Assembly: GCA_964541525.1 (NCBI GenBank)
Contig: CAZIQF010000028.1
Location: forward strand, 1-21,876
Length of the DNA stretch: 21,876 nt
DNA from: UBA1737 sp964541525
Lineage (GTDB): Bacteria; Bacillota_I; Bacilli_A; ML615J-28; CAG-313
Direction of reading: 5' to 3'
Each line of letters begins with the position of its first letter. The stretch's first letter is position 1. The notes below the pieces were generated by a model that did no database searches, was not told the origin of the DNA, and was given only the letters and a program-made list of their open reading frames with translations. This document shows positions 14,611 through 21,876 of the stretch, piece after piece. The translations under genes and the position numbers were made by a program.

Positions 14611-14850
14611 TTAAAAGCGTGGTAAAACAGATACTAAGATTGCTAATAAGAAGAAAGCAATAGATAACCCAGCAGTAACATTATTAATTACTTTTTCTGC
14701 TCCTCTTGCTTTTTGACTAGCAAATAAATCTGATTTTTCGCCAGAAAATGCATTATTTACATCATCTTTGGAATTTTGTAATACGATAATTAAAATTAAT
14801 GCCATAGATACTATTAAAAGAATCCAATCATACCAAGCTAATGCACCCAT
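14611..14850 (-). CDS. secG: preprotein translocase subunit SecG
   Basis: Small component of the SecYEG channel in the cytoplasmic membrane. The 79 residues show two transmembrane helices (about 6-25 and 57-76), the conserved LIIVLQNSKDD segment after the first helix and a Gly/Ala-rich cytoplasmic loop with NAFSGEKSDLF. Length and layout match Gram-positive SecG. It has an AGGAGG site 5 nt before the ATG, and a strong extended -10 promoter of its own. The secG-rnr-smpB order is widespread in Bacillota. Confidence 0.95.
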   Translation of the reverse strand: MGALAWYDWILLIVSMALILIIVLQNSKDDVNNAFSGEKSDLFASQKARGAEKVINNVTAGLSIAFFLLAILVSVLPRF

Positions 14851-14893
14851 AAAGGCCTCCTATTTATTTATATTTTGCTACTATAACAGAACT

Positions 14894-14922
14894 ATTATAT
14901 CATATTTTTATCTTTTGTGCAA
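14894..14922 (-). promoter_or_regulatory. promoter of secG (and probably rnr-smpB-TPR)
   Basis: Minus-strand TTGCAC (14922-14917) and TATAAT (14899-14894) are 17 bp apart, with the extended TGATATAAT form. Transcription should start near 14887. Confidence 0.82.
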
Positions 14923-14937
14923 ATATATTGATAATTT

Positions 14938-17274
14938 TTATCCGACCAAAGCATAATCAATTGCTTCTGATGCCGTTTCAATTGGAATAATTTCTAAACT
15001 ATTACGAACACTTTCAGGTATTTCTTCAATATCCTTAAGATTTGATTTAGGAATTAAAATACGTTTTAAACCAGAACGATGAGCAGCAATAGATTTTTCC
15101 TTTAATCCACCAATTGGTAGTACTCTTCCTCTTAGGGTAATTTCGCCAGTCATTCCGATTAAATGGTTAACCGGACGATTAGTAAATGATGAAACAATCG
15201 CACAAACCATTGTGACACCAGCTGATGGACCATCTTTTGGCGTTGCACCTTCAGGTACATGTACATGAATATCATTTTCTTCAAATAGTGAATAATCAAT
15301 ATGATATTTACCAGCATTGGCTTTAACATAGCTTAAAGCTGTTTCAGCCGACTCTTTCATTACATCGCCTAGTTTACCTGTAAGTAGCACTTTACCATGG
15401 CCTTTATAATGAGCAACTTCAATTTGTAATGTGTCACCACCAAATTCAGTATAAGCTAAACCAGTAACAACACCAACTAAATCTTTACCAACATTCTCAT
15501 TATTTTCAAATTTTTCTTTACCTAAATACTCTTCAAGATTATCAATTGTAATTTTGACACTTGGTTCATGATCCATTAAAATCTTTTTAACTGATTTTCT
15601 TACAATTGTGCCAATTAAACGTTCTAATTCACGAACACCCGCCTCACGAGTATATCTTTGAATAATATGATAAATAGCTTGATCTGTAATTTCAAAATTA
15701 GCTGCTTCTAGACCATTTAATTTAAGTTGTTTTTGAATTAAATGGTTTTTAGCAATTGCAAATTTTTCATATTCAGTGTAACTTGACACTTCAACAATTT
15801 CCAAACGATCACGAAGTGGTGCAGGAATATTCCCTAAATAATTAGCCGTTGCAATAAAGAAACATTTAGACAAATCATATGGTTCTTCTAGATAGTTATC
15901 ACTGAAATACTTATTTTGTTCAGCATCTAGTACTTCTAACATTGCAGAAGTTGGATCGCCTTTATAATCACTGCTCATTTTATCAATTTCATCAAGCAAG
16001 AAAACCGGATTATTTGTTTTCGCTTTTGCCATTGATTGAAGAATACGACCAGGTAAAGCACCTAAATAGGTTCTTCGATGACCTCTAATTTCAGCTTCAT
16101 CGCGAACACCACCTAATGATTGTTTGATAAACTTCTTATTAAGAGCTCTCGCAATACTTCTCGCAAGCGAAGTCTTACCTACTCCTGGTGGACCAACTAA
16201 ACATAAAATTGCTTGGGGATTTTCATTAGTTGCAAGTCTAACTGCAAGATATTCTAAAATTCGTTCTTTTACCTTATCTAATCCATAGTGATCTTCATCT
16301 AAAATTTGTTTTGCAGCAGCAATATCTTTCGTATCTTCACTATAAATATTCCATGGAAGACTAAGAACAAAGTCTAAATATGTCTTAATAATTCCTGATT
16401 CAGGAGTAGTAGCAGGCATCATTTGATAACGACTAAGTTCATTTAAAGCTTTTTCTTCCATTGATTTAGGCATTTTTGCTGCTTTGATTTTTTCTCTTAA
16501 TTCATCAATATCTTTTTCTTTTTTGGCTTTATCTCCTAATTCTTCTTGAATCGCACGCATTTTTTCACGTAAATAATATTCTTTTTGAGCTTCACTCATA
16601 TTCTTACGGATATTATCGTCAATTCGTTGTTCAAGTTCATTGAAATATTTGATTTTTCTTAGATCCATTAACACATAAAGTAAACGATTAGTAGCATCTA
16701 ATTCAAATAAATATTTCATTCGTTCATCAATATTACTAACAGCAACTGATGCAAGAACATCACTTAATTCATCATATGCTAAATCACGATTCATCGCAAT
16801 CGTAATCTTTTGATTAATTAATTGCTCTTCTGGAGATAAACCTTTTGTATCAACAACTTCTTTTTTTATTAATGAAAGTGTTGCTAAAGCATTATCAGCT
16901 GATGAAATAATTGAAGGAACCGTATCTACAACCGCCATCATTGCAAAATCACTAACATCAAATTCTTTAATATCACAACGCATAACTACTGAAAATTTGA
17001 TACGATTAATACTACTATTTGAACCACTATTTAAAATAATCTTCGCAATAACAGCTCGTTCATAATATTCACCAATGGTTGGTTGCGTAACATCATTAGT
17101 TTTAGGATAAGCAATAATTACATGATTGTGATAATCTTCTGCCAATTTAAGGGCTTTTAAATCTGGAGCTTTGGAAAATTCAGCACGTATTTCAGACGAT
17201 GGAATAGCAACAAAATTTCTAGCAATAACAACTGGTAATTTAACCGTTGTAGACTCAGTTGATGAAAACGTCAT
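14938..17274 (-). CDS. lon: ATP-dependent protease Lon (LonA type)
   Basis: Cytoplasmic AAA+ protease that degrades misfolded and regulatory proteins. It has 778 residues, the normal length for soluble LonA. Order of domains: N-terminal substrate domain (about 1-200), coiled-coil region (200-265), AAA+ with Walker A GPPGVGKTS (361-369) and Walker B FLLDEID (425-431), then the protease domain with catalytic Ser684 in DGPSAG and Lys727 in GGLKEKS, 43 residues apart as in E. coli. The gene starts 18 nt after the clpX stop with a GAGAGGAG site, so the two are cotranscribed. No terminator hairpin is visible after it, and secG has its own promoter. No CIRCE or CtsR-type operator was recognised near this cluster. 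Confidence 0.97.
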   Translation of the reverse strand: MTFSSTESTTVKLPVVIARNFVAIPSSEIRAEFSKAPDLKALKLAEDYHNHVIIAYPKTNDVTQPTIGEYYERAVIAKIILNSGSNSSINRIKFSVVMRCDIKEFDVSDFAMMAVVDTVPSIISSADNALATLSLIKKEVVDTKGLSPEEQLINQKITIAMNRDLAYDELSDVLASVAVSNIDERMKYLFELDATNRLLYVLMDLRKIKYFNELEQRIDDNIRKNMSEAQKEYYLREKMRAIQEELGDKAKKEKDIDELREKIKAAKMPKSMEEKALNELSRYQMMPATTPESGIIKTYLDFVLSLPWNIYSEDTKDIAAAKQILDEDHYGLDKVKERILEYLAVRLATNENPQAILCLVGPPGVGKTSLARSIARALNKKFIKQSLGGVRDEAEIRGHRRTYLGALPGRILQSMAKAKTNNPVFLLDEIDKMSSDYKGDPTSAMLEVLDAEQNKYFSDNYLEEPYDLSKCFFIATANYLGNIPAPLRDRLEIVEVSSYTEYEKFAIAKNHLIQKQLKLNGLEAANFEITDQAIYHIIQRYTREAGVRELERLIGTIVRKSVKKILMDHEPSVKITIDNLEEYLGKEKFENNENVGKDLVGVVTGLAYTEFGGDTLQIEVAHYKGHGKVLLTGKLGDVMKESAETALSYVKANAGKYHIDYSLFEENDIHVHVPEGATPKDGPSAGVTMVCAIVSSFTNRPVNHLIGMTGEITLRGRVLPIGGLKEKSIAAHRSGLKRILIPKSNLKDIEEIPESVRNSLEIIPIETASEAIDYALVG

Positions 17275-17292
17275 ATAAACTCCTCTCTAAAG

Positions 17293-18468
17293 TTATGCAC
17301 TTCTTGTTTTTGCATTTTCTAATAATTGAAGTACATCCTCTTTTTTAATTTCAATTTTTTCAATATTTTTATTAGAAGGTACTTCAAACATATAGTCTAA
17401 CATCATATCTTCTAAAATCTTTTTTAACGCTCTAGCCCCCAAACCTTCATTATATGCAATACTTGCTATTTCGTGAATTGCATCAGGCATAAATTCTAAC
17501 GCAACTTCATCTAAAGCAAAATAATGTTCATATTGCTTAATTAAGGCTTTTTGAGGCTTAAGCAAAATATTTTCTAATTCGCTAATCGTTAATTTTTTTA
17601 GTTTGGCAACGACGGGCAAGCGACCTAATATTTCTGGGATTATACCATAATTTTGTAAAGCTTTTGTTAACAAAATGTTATTTTGTTTATGTTCATGATT
17701 AAATCCGACTTTGATTTTCTGATCTAATTTTAATCCATCAAAAGCTCCAGCACAAATAAATAACACATTTGATGTATCAAATTTAATACATTCTTGATAT
17801 GGATGTTTTCTTCCACCTTGTGGTGGAACATTAACAACCGAACCTTCAATAATTTTTAATAAAGAATTTTGAACTCCTTCACCAGATACATCCCTCGTAA
17901 TTGATGGACTTTCGGATTTACGAGCTAGTTTATCAAATTCATCGATGAAAACAATCCCTTTTTCCGCTAATTCCAAATCATAGTCAGCATTTTGAATTAG
18001 TTTCAACAAGATATTTTCAACATCTTCTCCAACATATCCTGCTTGTGTATAAACCGTTGCATCACATAAAGCAATTGGTAAATTAAGAATTTCTGCCACT
18101 GTTTTTGCAAGTAGGGTTTTACCAACACCTGTTGGACCAATCATTAAAATATTTGATTTTTCAATATTACTTTTCGGGTTGGTAATTCTTTTATAATGAC
18201 GATAAATTGCTACACTCAAAATTTTTTTCGCTTCTTCTTGACCAATTACATGTTTTGATAATTCATCAAAAAGATATCTTGGCGATATTTTTTGATTCGT
18301 ATCGACCTTAATATAATGATTGACAAAATCTTCAGCTTTTTCCATCCGACTAATTTCGCCATATAATTCAAGGCATTGATGACAAATAACTGCACCAATG
18401 CCCTCAATTCCTCGATTTAATTTTGAAAGTTCACATCCGCAAAAAGAACAACGTTTATTTTTAGCCAT
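17293..18468 (-). CDS. clpX: ClpX, ATPase subunit of the ClpXP protease
   Basis: AAA+ unfoldase that feeds ClpP. The 391 residues include the N-terminal zinc-binding domain (C7, C10, C29, C32), Walker A GPTGVGKT (111-118), pore loop GYVGED (144-149), Walker B FIDEFDK (174-180) and the RKH pore loop (R220-K221-H222). The ClpP-docking loop reads VGF (254-256) rather than the usual IGF, still hydrophobic and compatible with ClpP binding. The Walker B Phe replaces the common Ile of IDEIDK. A C-terminal GLGARALK sensor-2 motif is present. It follows tig after 53 nt and precedes lon by 24 nt. clpP is not in the window. Confidence 0.96.
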   Translation of the reverse strand: MAKNKRCSFCGCELSKLNRGIEGIGAVICHQCLELYGEISRMEKAEDFVNHYIKVDTNQKISPRYLFDELSKHVIGQEEAKKILSVAIYRHYKRITNPKSNIEKSNILMIGPTGVGKTLLAKTVAEILNLPIALCDATVYTQAGYVGEDVENILLKLIQNADYDLELAEKGIVFIDEFDKLARKSESPSITRDVSGEGVQNSLLKIIEGSVVNVPPQGGRKHPYQECIKFDTSNVLFICAGAFDGLKLDQKIKVGFNHEHKQNNILLTKALQNYGIIPEILGRLPVVAKLKKLTISELENILLKPQKALIKQYEHYFALDEVALEFMPDAIHEIASIAYNEGLGARALKKILEDMMLDYMFEVPSNKNIEKIEIKKEDVLQLLENAKTRSA

Positions 18469-18521
18469 AATTGATCACACTCCTATATTAGTATGAGCAA
18501 TTATTTGCTTTTTAAACTTAA

Positions 18522-19808
18522 TTATTTAGTAACAGCGTTATCCTTAATTAATTGAACAGCTTTTAAAGTTTTAATGTGGAATACAATTTGTGATTCACGA
18601 TATTGTTTCTTAACATCCTTAACTTTAGCTTGATCGCCTTGTGCAAGTTCTAAATATTTAGCTTCTACTTCTTCGTTAGATGCATCAATATTTTCTAATT
18701 TGATAATTTCTTCAAATACTAATTCTTGTAAGAATTCTTTTCTTACTTGTTCTTCAGATAATTTTTTGAAATCTTCAATTGTGCCCATTTGATAGTATTG
18801 TAGTAATACATCAACTGGTAAATTATATTGTTTAGCTTGTTCTTCTAAACGAGCAAGGTTACGTTCAACAGCTTGATTGATTAAGCTTTGAGGAAATTCA
18901 GCATATGAATTCTTTAGAACTGCTTCAATACAATCATTTTCAAATTTAGTTGCAGCTTCATTAGTTTTTTGTTCTTTTAAAGTAGCCTTGATATGTTCTT
19001 GATATTCTTCAACTGTATTAACATTTTCAATTGCTAATTCTTTAACAAATTCATCATCTAAAGTAGGTACTACTTTAGTTTTAACTTCATGAACTACGCA
19101 TTGGAAAACAGCATCTTTAGAAGCAAGATCAGCATGATAATCAGCAGGGAAAGTAACTTTAACTTCAATATGATCATCAGTTTTTGCTCCTACTAATTGG
19201 TCTTCAAAACCAGGAACAAATGAATTAGATCCAAGTTCTAATGAATAGTTTTCACCTTTTCCACCTTCAAAAGCAACACCATCAACGAATCCTTCAAAAT
19301 CGATAACAACAGTATCTCCAAGTGCTGCAGGACCTTCTTTAATAACATTTTCAGCTTTTCCTTTTAAAATATTATTAATATGGTCGTCAACTTCTTTTTT
19401 AGTCACACGAACTGATGCTTTTTTTACTTTAACACCTTTATATTCACCAAGGTGAACATTAGGCCATACATCAACTTCAGCAGTGTAATCAAATGATTTA
19501 CCTTTTTCAATCCCTGATGGGTCAACAAGATCAACTTTTGGATCATCAGTTGGATATACTTCTGCTTCTTTTAGTGCAGCTGCATATGTTAATTGGAATG
19601 CATATTCAATACCATCGTTATATAATGATTCCCAACCAAAACGACTAACATAGATATTTTTTGGAAGTTTACCTGGTCTAAAACCATCTACTTTAACATC
19701 TTTAACTACTTTATTAAAAGCAGCATCCAATGCTTGATCAAATTGTTCAGCTGTAACAGTAATTGTTAATTTAACTCTGTTTTCACTTAATCTTTCTACT
19801 TTTACCAT
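18522..19808 (-). CDS. tig: trigger factor (ribosome-associated chaperone)
   Basis: First chaperone to meet nascent chains at the ribosome exit tunnel. The 428 residues carry the ribosome-binding signature GFRPGKLPK (42-50) in the N-terminal domain, a FKBP-type peptidyl-prolyl isomerase domain at about 162-246 (GDTVVIDFEGFVDGVAFEGG, then FVPGFEDQLVG) and a helical C-terminal chaperone domain to the end. Length and domains are standard. A GAGGAAAAA-type site precedes the start. The order tig-clpX-lon is the classic Bacillus arrangement. An extended -10 promoter lies upstream. Confidence 0.97.
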   Translation of the reverse strand: MVKVERLSENRVKLTITVTAEQFDQALDAAFNKVVKDVKVDGFRPGKLPKNIYVSRFGWESLYNDGIEYAFQLTYAAALKEAEVYPTDDPKVDLVDPSGIEKGKSFDYTAEVDVWPNVHLGEYKGVKVKKASVRVTKKEVDDHINNILKGKAENVIKEGPAALGDTVVIDFEGFVDGVAFEGGKGENYSLELGSNSFVPGFEDQLVGAKTDDHIEVKVTFPADYHADLASKDAVFQCVVHEVKTKVVPTLDDEFVKELAIENVNTVEEYQEHIKATLKEQKTNEAATKFENDCIEAVLKNSYAEFPQSLINQAVERNLARLEEQAKQYNLPVDVLLQYYQMGTIEDFKKLSEEQVRKEFLQELVFEEIIKLENIDASNEEVEAKYLELAQGDQAKVKDVKKQYRESQIVFHIKTLKAVQLIKDNAVTK

Positions 19809-19851
19809 AATTTTTCCTCTTTCATATCTTTAATATTTTATTTCGTTATCT

Positions 19852-19860
19852 ATTATATCA
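19852..19860 (-). promoter_or_regulatory. extended -10 promoter of the tig-clpX-lon cluster
   Basis: Minus-strand TGATATAAT (19860-19852) has no good -35 hexamer at 16-18 bp. The same TGATATAATA string occurs at the secG and DUF1963 promoters. Transcription should start near 19845, giving a leader of about 37 nt. Confidence 0.65.
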
Positions 19861-19893
19861 CTATTTAGCATAAAAAACCTTTTTTTTACTTGT

Positions 19894-21747
19894 TTATTTT
19901 ATTCCATACTTTTCATCAACAATAACTTCAACATATTTTAATGGTGCAGCACCTGCATTAAGAATCGTTGTATGGAAATCTAAAGCATTAAAGTCAGCAC
20001 CTAGTTTAGATTCTACCTCATCTTTCATATCACAAATTTTTAGATAAGTGAAGAAATACTCTTGATAATTAGTTGGAATCTCAACTAATTGTTGATAAGC
20101 TTTTAAGATTTTTTCATTATCAACGTTAAAATAAGTGCTCATAAAATTATACATATCAGTAGTACTCCAACCTTCATAGTGAATCCCTAAATCAACTTTT
20201 GAATAGATTGCCGCAGTCAACTTTGATTGAACTTGAAAATAATCAATAATACTTTGATCAACAACACCTTCTAAAAATTGATAAGCATAATTTTCAGCAT
20301 AAGTAGCCCATCCTTCAACATAACCTGAATTTTTTAAAACTTTTCTAATCGGATTAACATCTAAGTTCTTAAAATAAGCTGTTTGATAAAGATGGCCAGG
20401 AAGTCCTTCATGAGCAAGAGTTGTAAATAAATACGTTGTATCTAAAGAACTTGTGAGATTACCATTTTCATCTTTTAAATAAATGTCAGCAGGATTTAGG
20501 TAAATGGTTTCTACACTGATGTTATCAATTGCCGAACTCATATAAGCTGCAGGACTAAAATTATTTTGCATTGACTCATCGATGTATTTAACAATAATCT
20601 CTGGTCCAACATTTAAACTCGGAAAATCACTCTTAACTAAATTTTTGTATAATTCAAGTTGAGCTTCTGGTGTATTAGTCATTAATTCAAATTCACCATT
20701 TTCAATAGCTTCTAGCTGATTCACAGCCGTAGGATTACTTGCAATTCTTGCAGAAATAACTCGTAATTCTTCAATGTATTGAGTAATTTTCGCATTAACA
20801 TAAGTCATTGCTTCACTAGGATTAATATCATATCCAACGGTATTTTTAAAGATTAATTCATAATATTGTTTACCAATATTTTCACCTTGATCAGTAACAT
20901 AATGGCTAAGTCCTTGATTATTAGTACCTCTTCCTTTTAAACTAGATAAGTTATCAGCGATATACAAATAGCCACTTCGTACAGCCCCTTTTAATAATTC
21001 TTTGTTACGTGTAATATAACTAACCTTTTCAGCATCATTTAAAAAAGAACAATTATTAATCTTACTTTCAATCACATTAAACATAAAAGAACTTTCATTA
21101 TCAATTCCACTAATAAAAGTCAAACATTGATCAGTAACATTATCAATTACAAAATCAGGCATACCATAACCTTTACTAGCTTTTGTAACTTCAAATTCAT
21201 AATATGTTTTAAATGTTTCTGGAACTAATTCTAAAAATTTAAAGTAGTTTTCAACATCAGCCTTCGTACGGAAATGATACTCAGTTAATAATAATGGAAG
21301 TTGAGCCTGATATCCAAGATAAGTTCCTAAATAATTATTATCTAAATAGCTCATTTCTGAGGTTTTTGCATTAATATAATCAACTAAATTAACAATCAAA
21401 TTGTATGTCATTTTTTGATCATCATTTAATTTATTGTAATCATAGTTTTTAATTTGACCAAAATATAAATTGATTGCAGCAATGCTAGTAACAGAACTAA
21501 CAGTTGGAGTAGGCAAACTAGGTTCATAAGCTTCTAATCCATAATTTTCTCGATTTTCAAAATAATAGTTAGCGGTAAGTTCATCACCACCAATAATTGA
21601 TACAAATAATTCTTTAGTAAAATCATCAAAAGTACTAGGATCCAATTCACGATGAAATATTTCATCAAATAATGAACACCCAGTTAAAACTAACGCAAAG
21701 AAACATATAATCGTTATTAATAATGATTTTCTTAATTTGACAAACAT
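19894..21747 (-). CDS. DUF885 family lipoprotein, putative zinc metallopeptidase
   Basis: The 617-residue protein begins with a lipoprotein signal peptide; the lipobox LTGC places the lipid-modified Cys at residue 24, so it should be anchored on the outer face of the membrane. The rest is a DUF885 domain. It contains the gluzincin-like HEGLPGH motif (H446, E447, H452) and a second acidic motif EGWATYAE (478-485) that would supply the third zinc ligand. Substrate is unknown; the family is assumed to be peptidases. It has a near-consensus promoter and a good AAGGAG site 7 nt before the ATG. No clear terminator follows, so some read-through into tig is possible. Confidence 0.9.
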   Translation of the reverse strand: MFVKLRKSLLITIICFFALVLTGCSLFDEIFHRELDPSTFDDFTKELFVSIIGGDELTANYYFENRENYGLEAYEPSLPTPTVSSVTSIAAINLYFGQIKNYDYNKLNDDQKMTYNLIVNLVDYINAKTSEMSYLDNNYLGTYLGYQAQLPLLLTEYHFRTKADVENYFKFLELVPETFKTYYEFEVTKASKGYGMPDFVIDNVTDQCLTFISGIDNESSFMFNVIESKINNCSFLNDAEKVSYITRNKELLKGAVRSGYLYIADNLSSLKGRGTNNQGLSHYVTDQGENIGKQYYELIFKNTVGYDINPSEAMTYVNAKITQYIEELRVISARIASNPTAVNQLEAIENGEFELMTNTPEAQLELYKNLVKSDFPSLNVGPEIIVKYIDESMQNNFSPAAYMSSAIDNISVETIYLNPADIYLKDENGNLTSSLDTTYLFTTLAHEGLPGHLYQTAYFKNLDVNPIRKVLKNSGYVEGWATYAENYAYQFLEGVVDQSIIDYFQVQSKLTAAIYSKVDLGIHYEGWSTTDMYNFMSTYFNVDNEKILKAYQQLVEIPTNYQEYFFTYLKICDMKDEVESKLGADFNALDFHTTILNAGAAPLKYVEVIVDEKYGIK

Positions 21748-21768
21748 ACACTTTCTCCTTTTTTGTTA

Positions 21769-21797
21769 ATTATACTATATTTTGCAAATTTATGCAA
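21769..21797 (-). promoter_or_regulatory. promoter of the DUF885 lipoprotein gene
   Basis: Minus-strand TTGCAT (21797-21792) and TATAAT (21774-21769) are 17 bp apart. Transcription should start near 21763, close to the AAGGAG site at 21760-21755. Confidence 0.8.
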
Positions 21798-21830
21798 GAT
21801 ATTAAATCAAAGCAAAAAACCAACTTCTGA

Positions 21831-21866
21831 TTAACTTATGATATATTCAAAAATGTTAACTTATGA
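21831..21866. repeat. 11-bp direct repeat upstream of the DUF885 promoter
   Basis: TTAACTTATGA occurs twice (21831-21841 and 21856-21866), 25 bp apart, at roughly -70 to -105 from the expected start of the DUF885 transcript. It could be a regulator site or belong to a gene beyond the window edge. The sequence is AT-rich and the significance is unknown. Confidence 0.4.
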
Positions 21867-21876
21867 ATTTTACAAA

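Noticed and set aside
14391..14663. Plus-strand open frame across the rnr start, the hairpin and the secG end
   Set aside because: It spans two supported minus-strand genes and a terminator, with no ribosome binding site.
18496..18509. Small hairpin AGCAA/TTGCT between tig and clpX as a terminator
   Set aside because: The stem is only 5 bp and the T run is on the plus strand, whereas both genes are on the minus strand.
19862..19893. A/T tract after the DUF885 gene as a terminator
   Set aside because: AAAAAACC followed by T residues cannot form a stem with a usable loop; no stable hairpin was found.
1..21876. Mycoplasma-type genetic code (TGA as Trp)
   Set aside because: TGA ends several genes in ATGA stop/start overlaps, and Trp codons read in secG are TGG.

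Overview
The window is 21.9 kb of AT-rich chromosomal DNA (by eye about 70% A+T) from a low-GC Gram-positive bacterium of the Bacillota, plausibly a Mollicutes-adjacent or Erysipelotrichia-like Bacilli lineage. The placement rests on base composition, strong GGAGG-type ribosome binding sites, the clusters tig-clpX-lon and secG-rnr-smpB, an AmyX-type cytoplasmic pullulanase, and Firmicutes-style LytTR/DUF3021 and DUF2089/DUF4097 modules. TGA acts as a stop codon (several ATGA stop/start overlaps) and Trp is TGG in the codons read, so this is genetic code 11. Twenty-one of 22 genes are on the minus strand; the exception is a 90-residue ORF at 9695-9967. No rRNA, tRNA, CRISPR array, insertion sequence or phage gene was seen. 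No gene-free stretch exceeds 300 bases.

Layout, in minus-strand transcription order from the right. (1) A DUF885 metallopeptidase lipoprotein (21747-19894) with its own promoter. (2) A proteostasis cluster: trigger factor, ClpX and Lon (19808-14938). (3) An export and RNA quality-control cluster: secG, then a terminator-like hairpin, then rnr, smpB and a large TPR protein (14850-9978). (4) The converging 90-residue ORF on the plus strand, whose terminator lies inside the 3' end of the TPR gene. (5) A monocistronic DUF1963 protein (9567-9016). (6) A probable operon of a membrane-anchored glycerophosphodiesterase, folD, a ThyX-like protein and a small membrane B-repeat protein (8931-6204). (7) A three-gene module: DUF2089 regulator, HAAS/DUF4097 beta-repeat protein and a four-helix membrane protein (6040-4527). 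(8) A tightly coupled five-gene run: radical SAM/SPASM protein, LytTR regulator, DUF3021-like membrane protein, exported single-pass protein and pullulanase (4463-70). All four junctions in this last run overlap by 1 or 4 nt.

Most of the window is core housekeeping. The less ordinary parts are modules 7 and 8. Module 8 looks like a LytTR regulatory system (DNA-binding regulator plus membrane inhibitor) embedded in an operon with a radical SAM enzyme, an uncharacterised surface protein and a glycogen/pullulan-debranching enzyme. It starts from an extended -10 promoter placed so close to the first ATG that the mRNA should be almost leaderless. Module 7 resembles the envelope-stress-like DUF2089/DUF4097 systems of Firmicutes, but its HAAS protein lacks the usual membrane segments and the neighbouring gene may supply them. 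The folD neighbour is a divergent ThyX-like protein, suggesting a link to methylene-tetrahydrofolate use.
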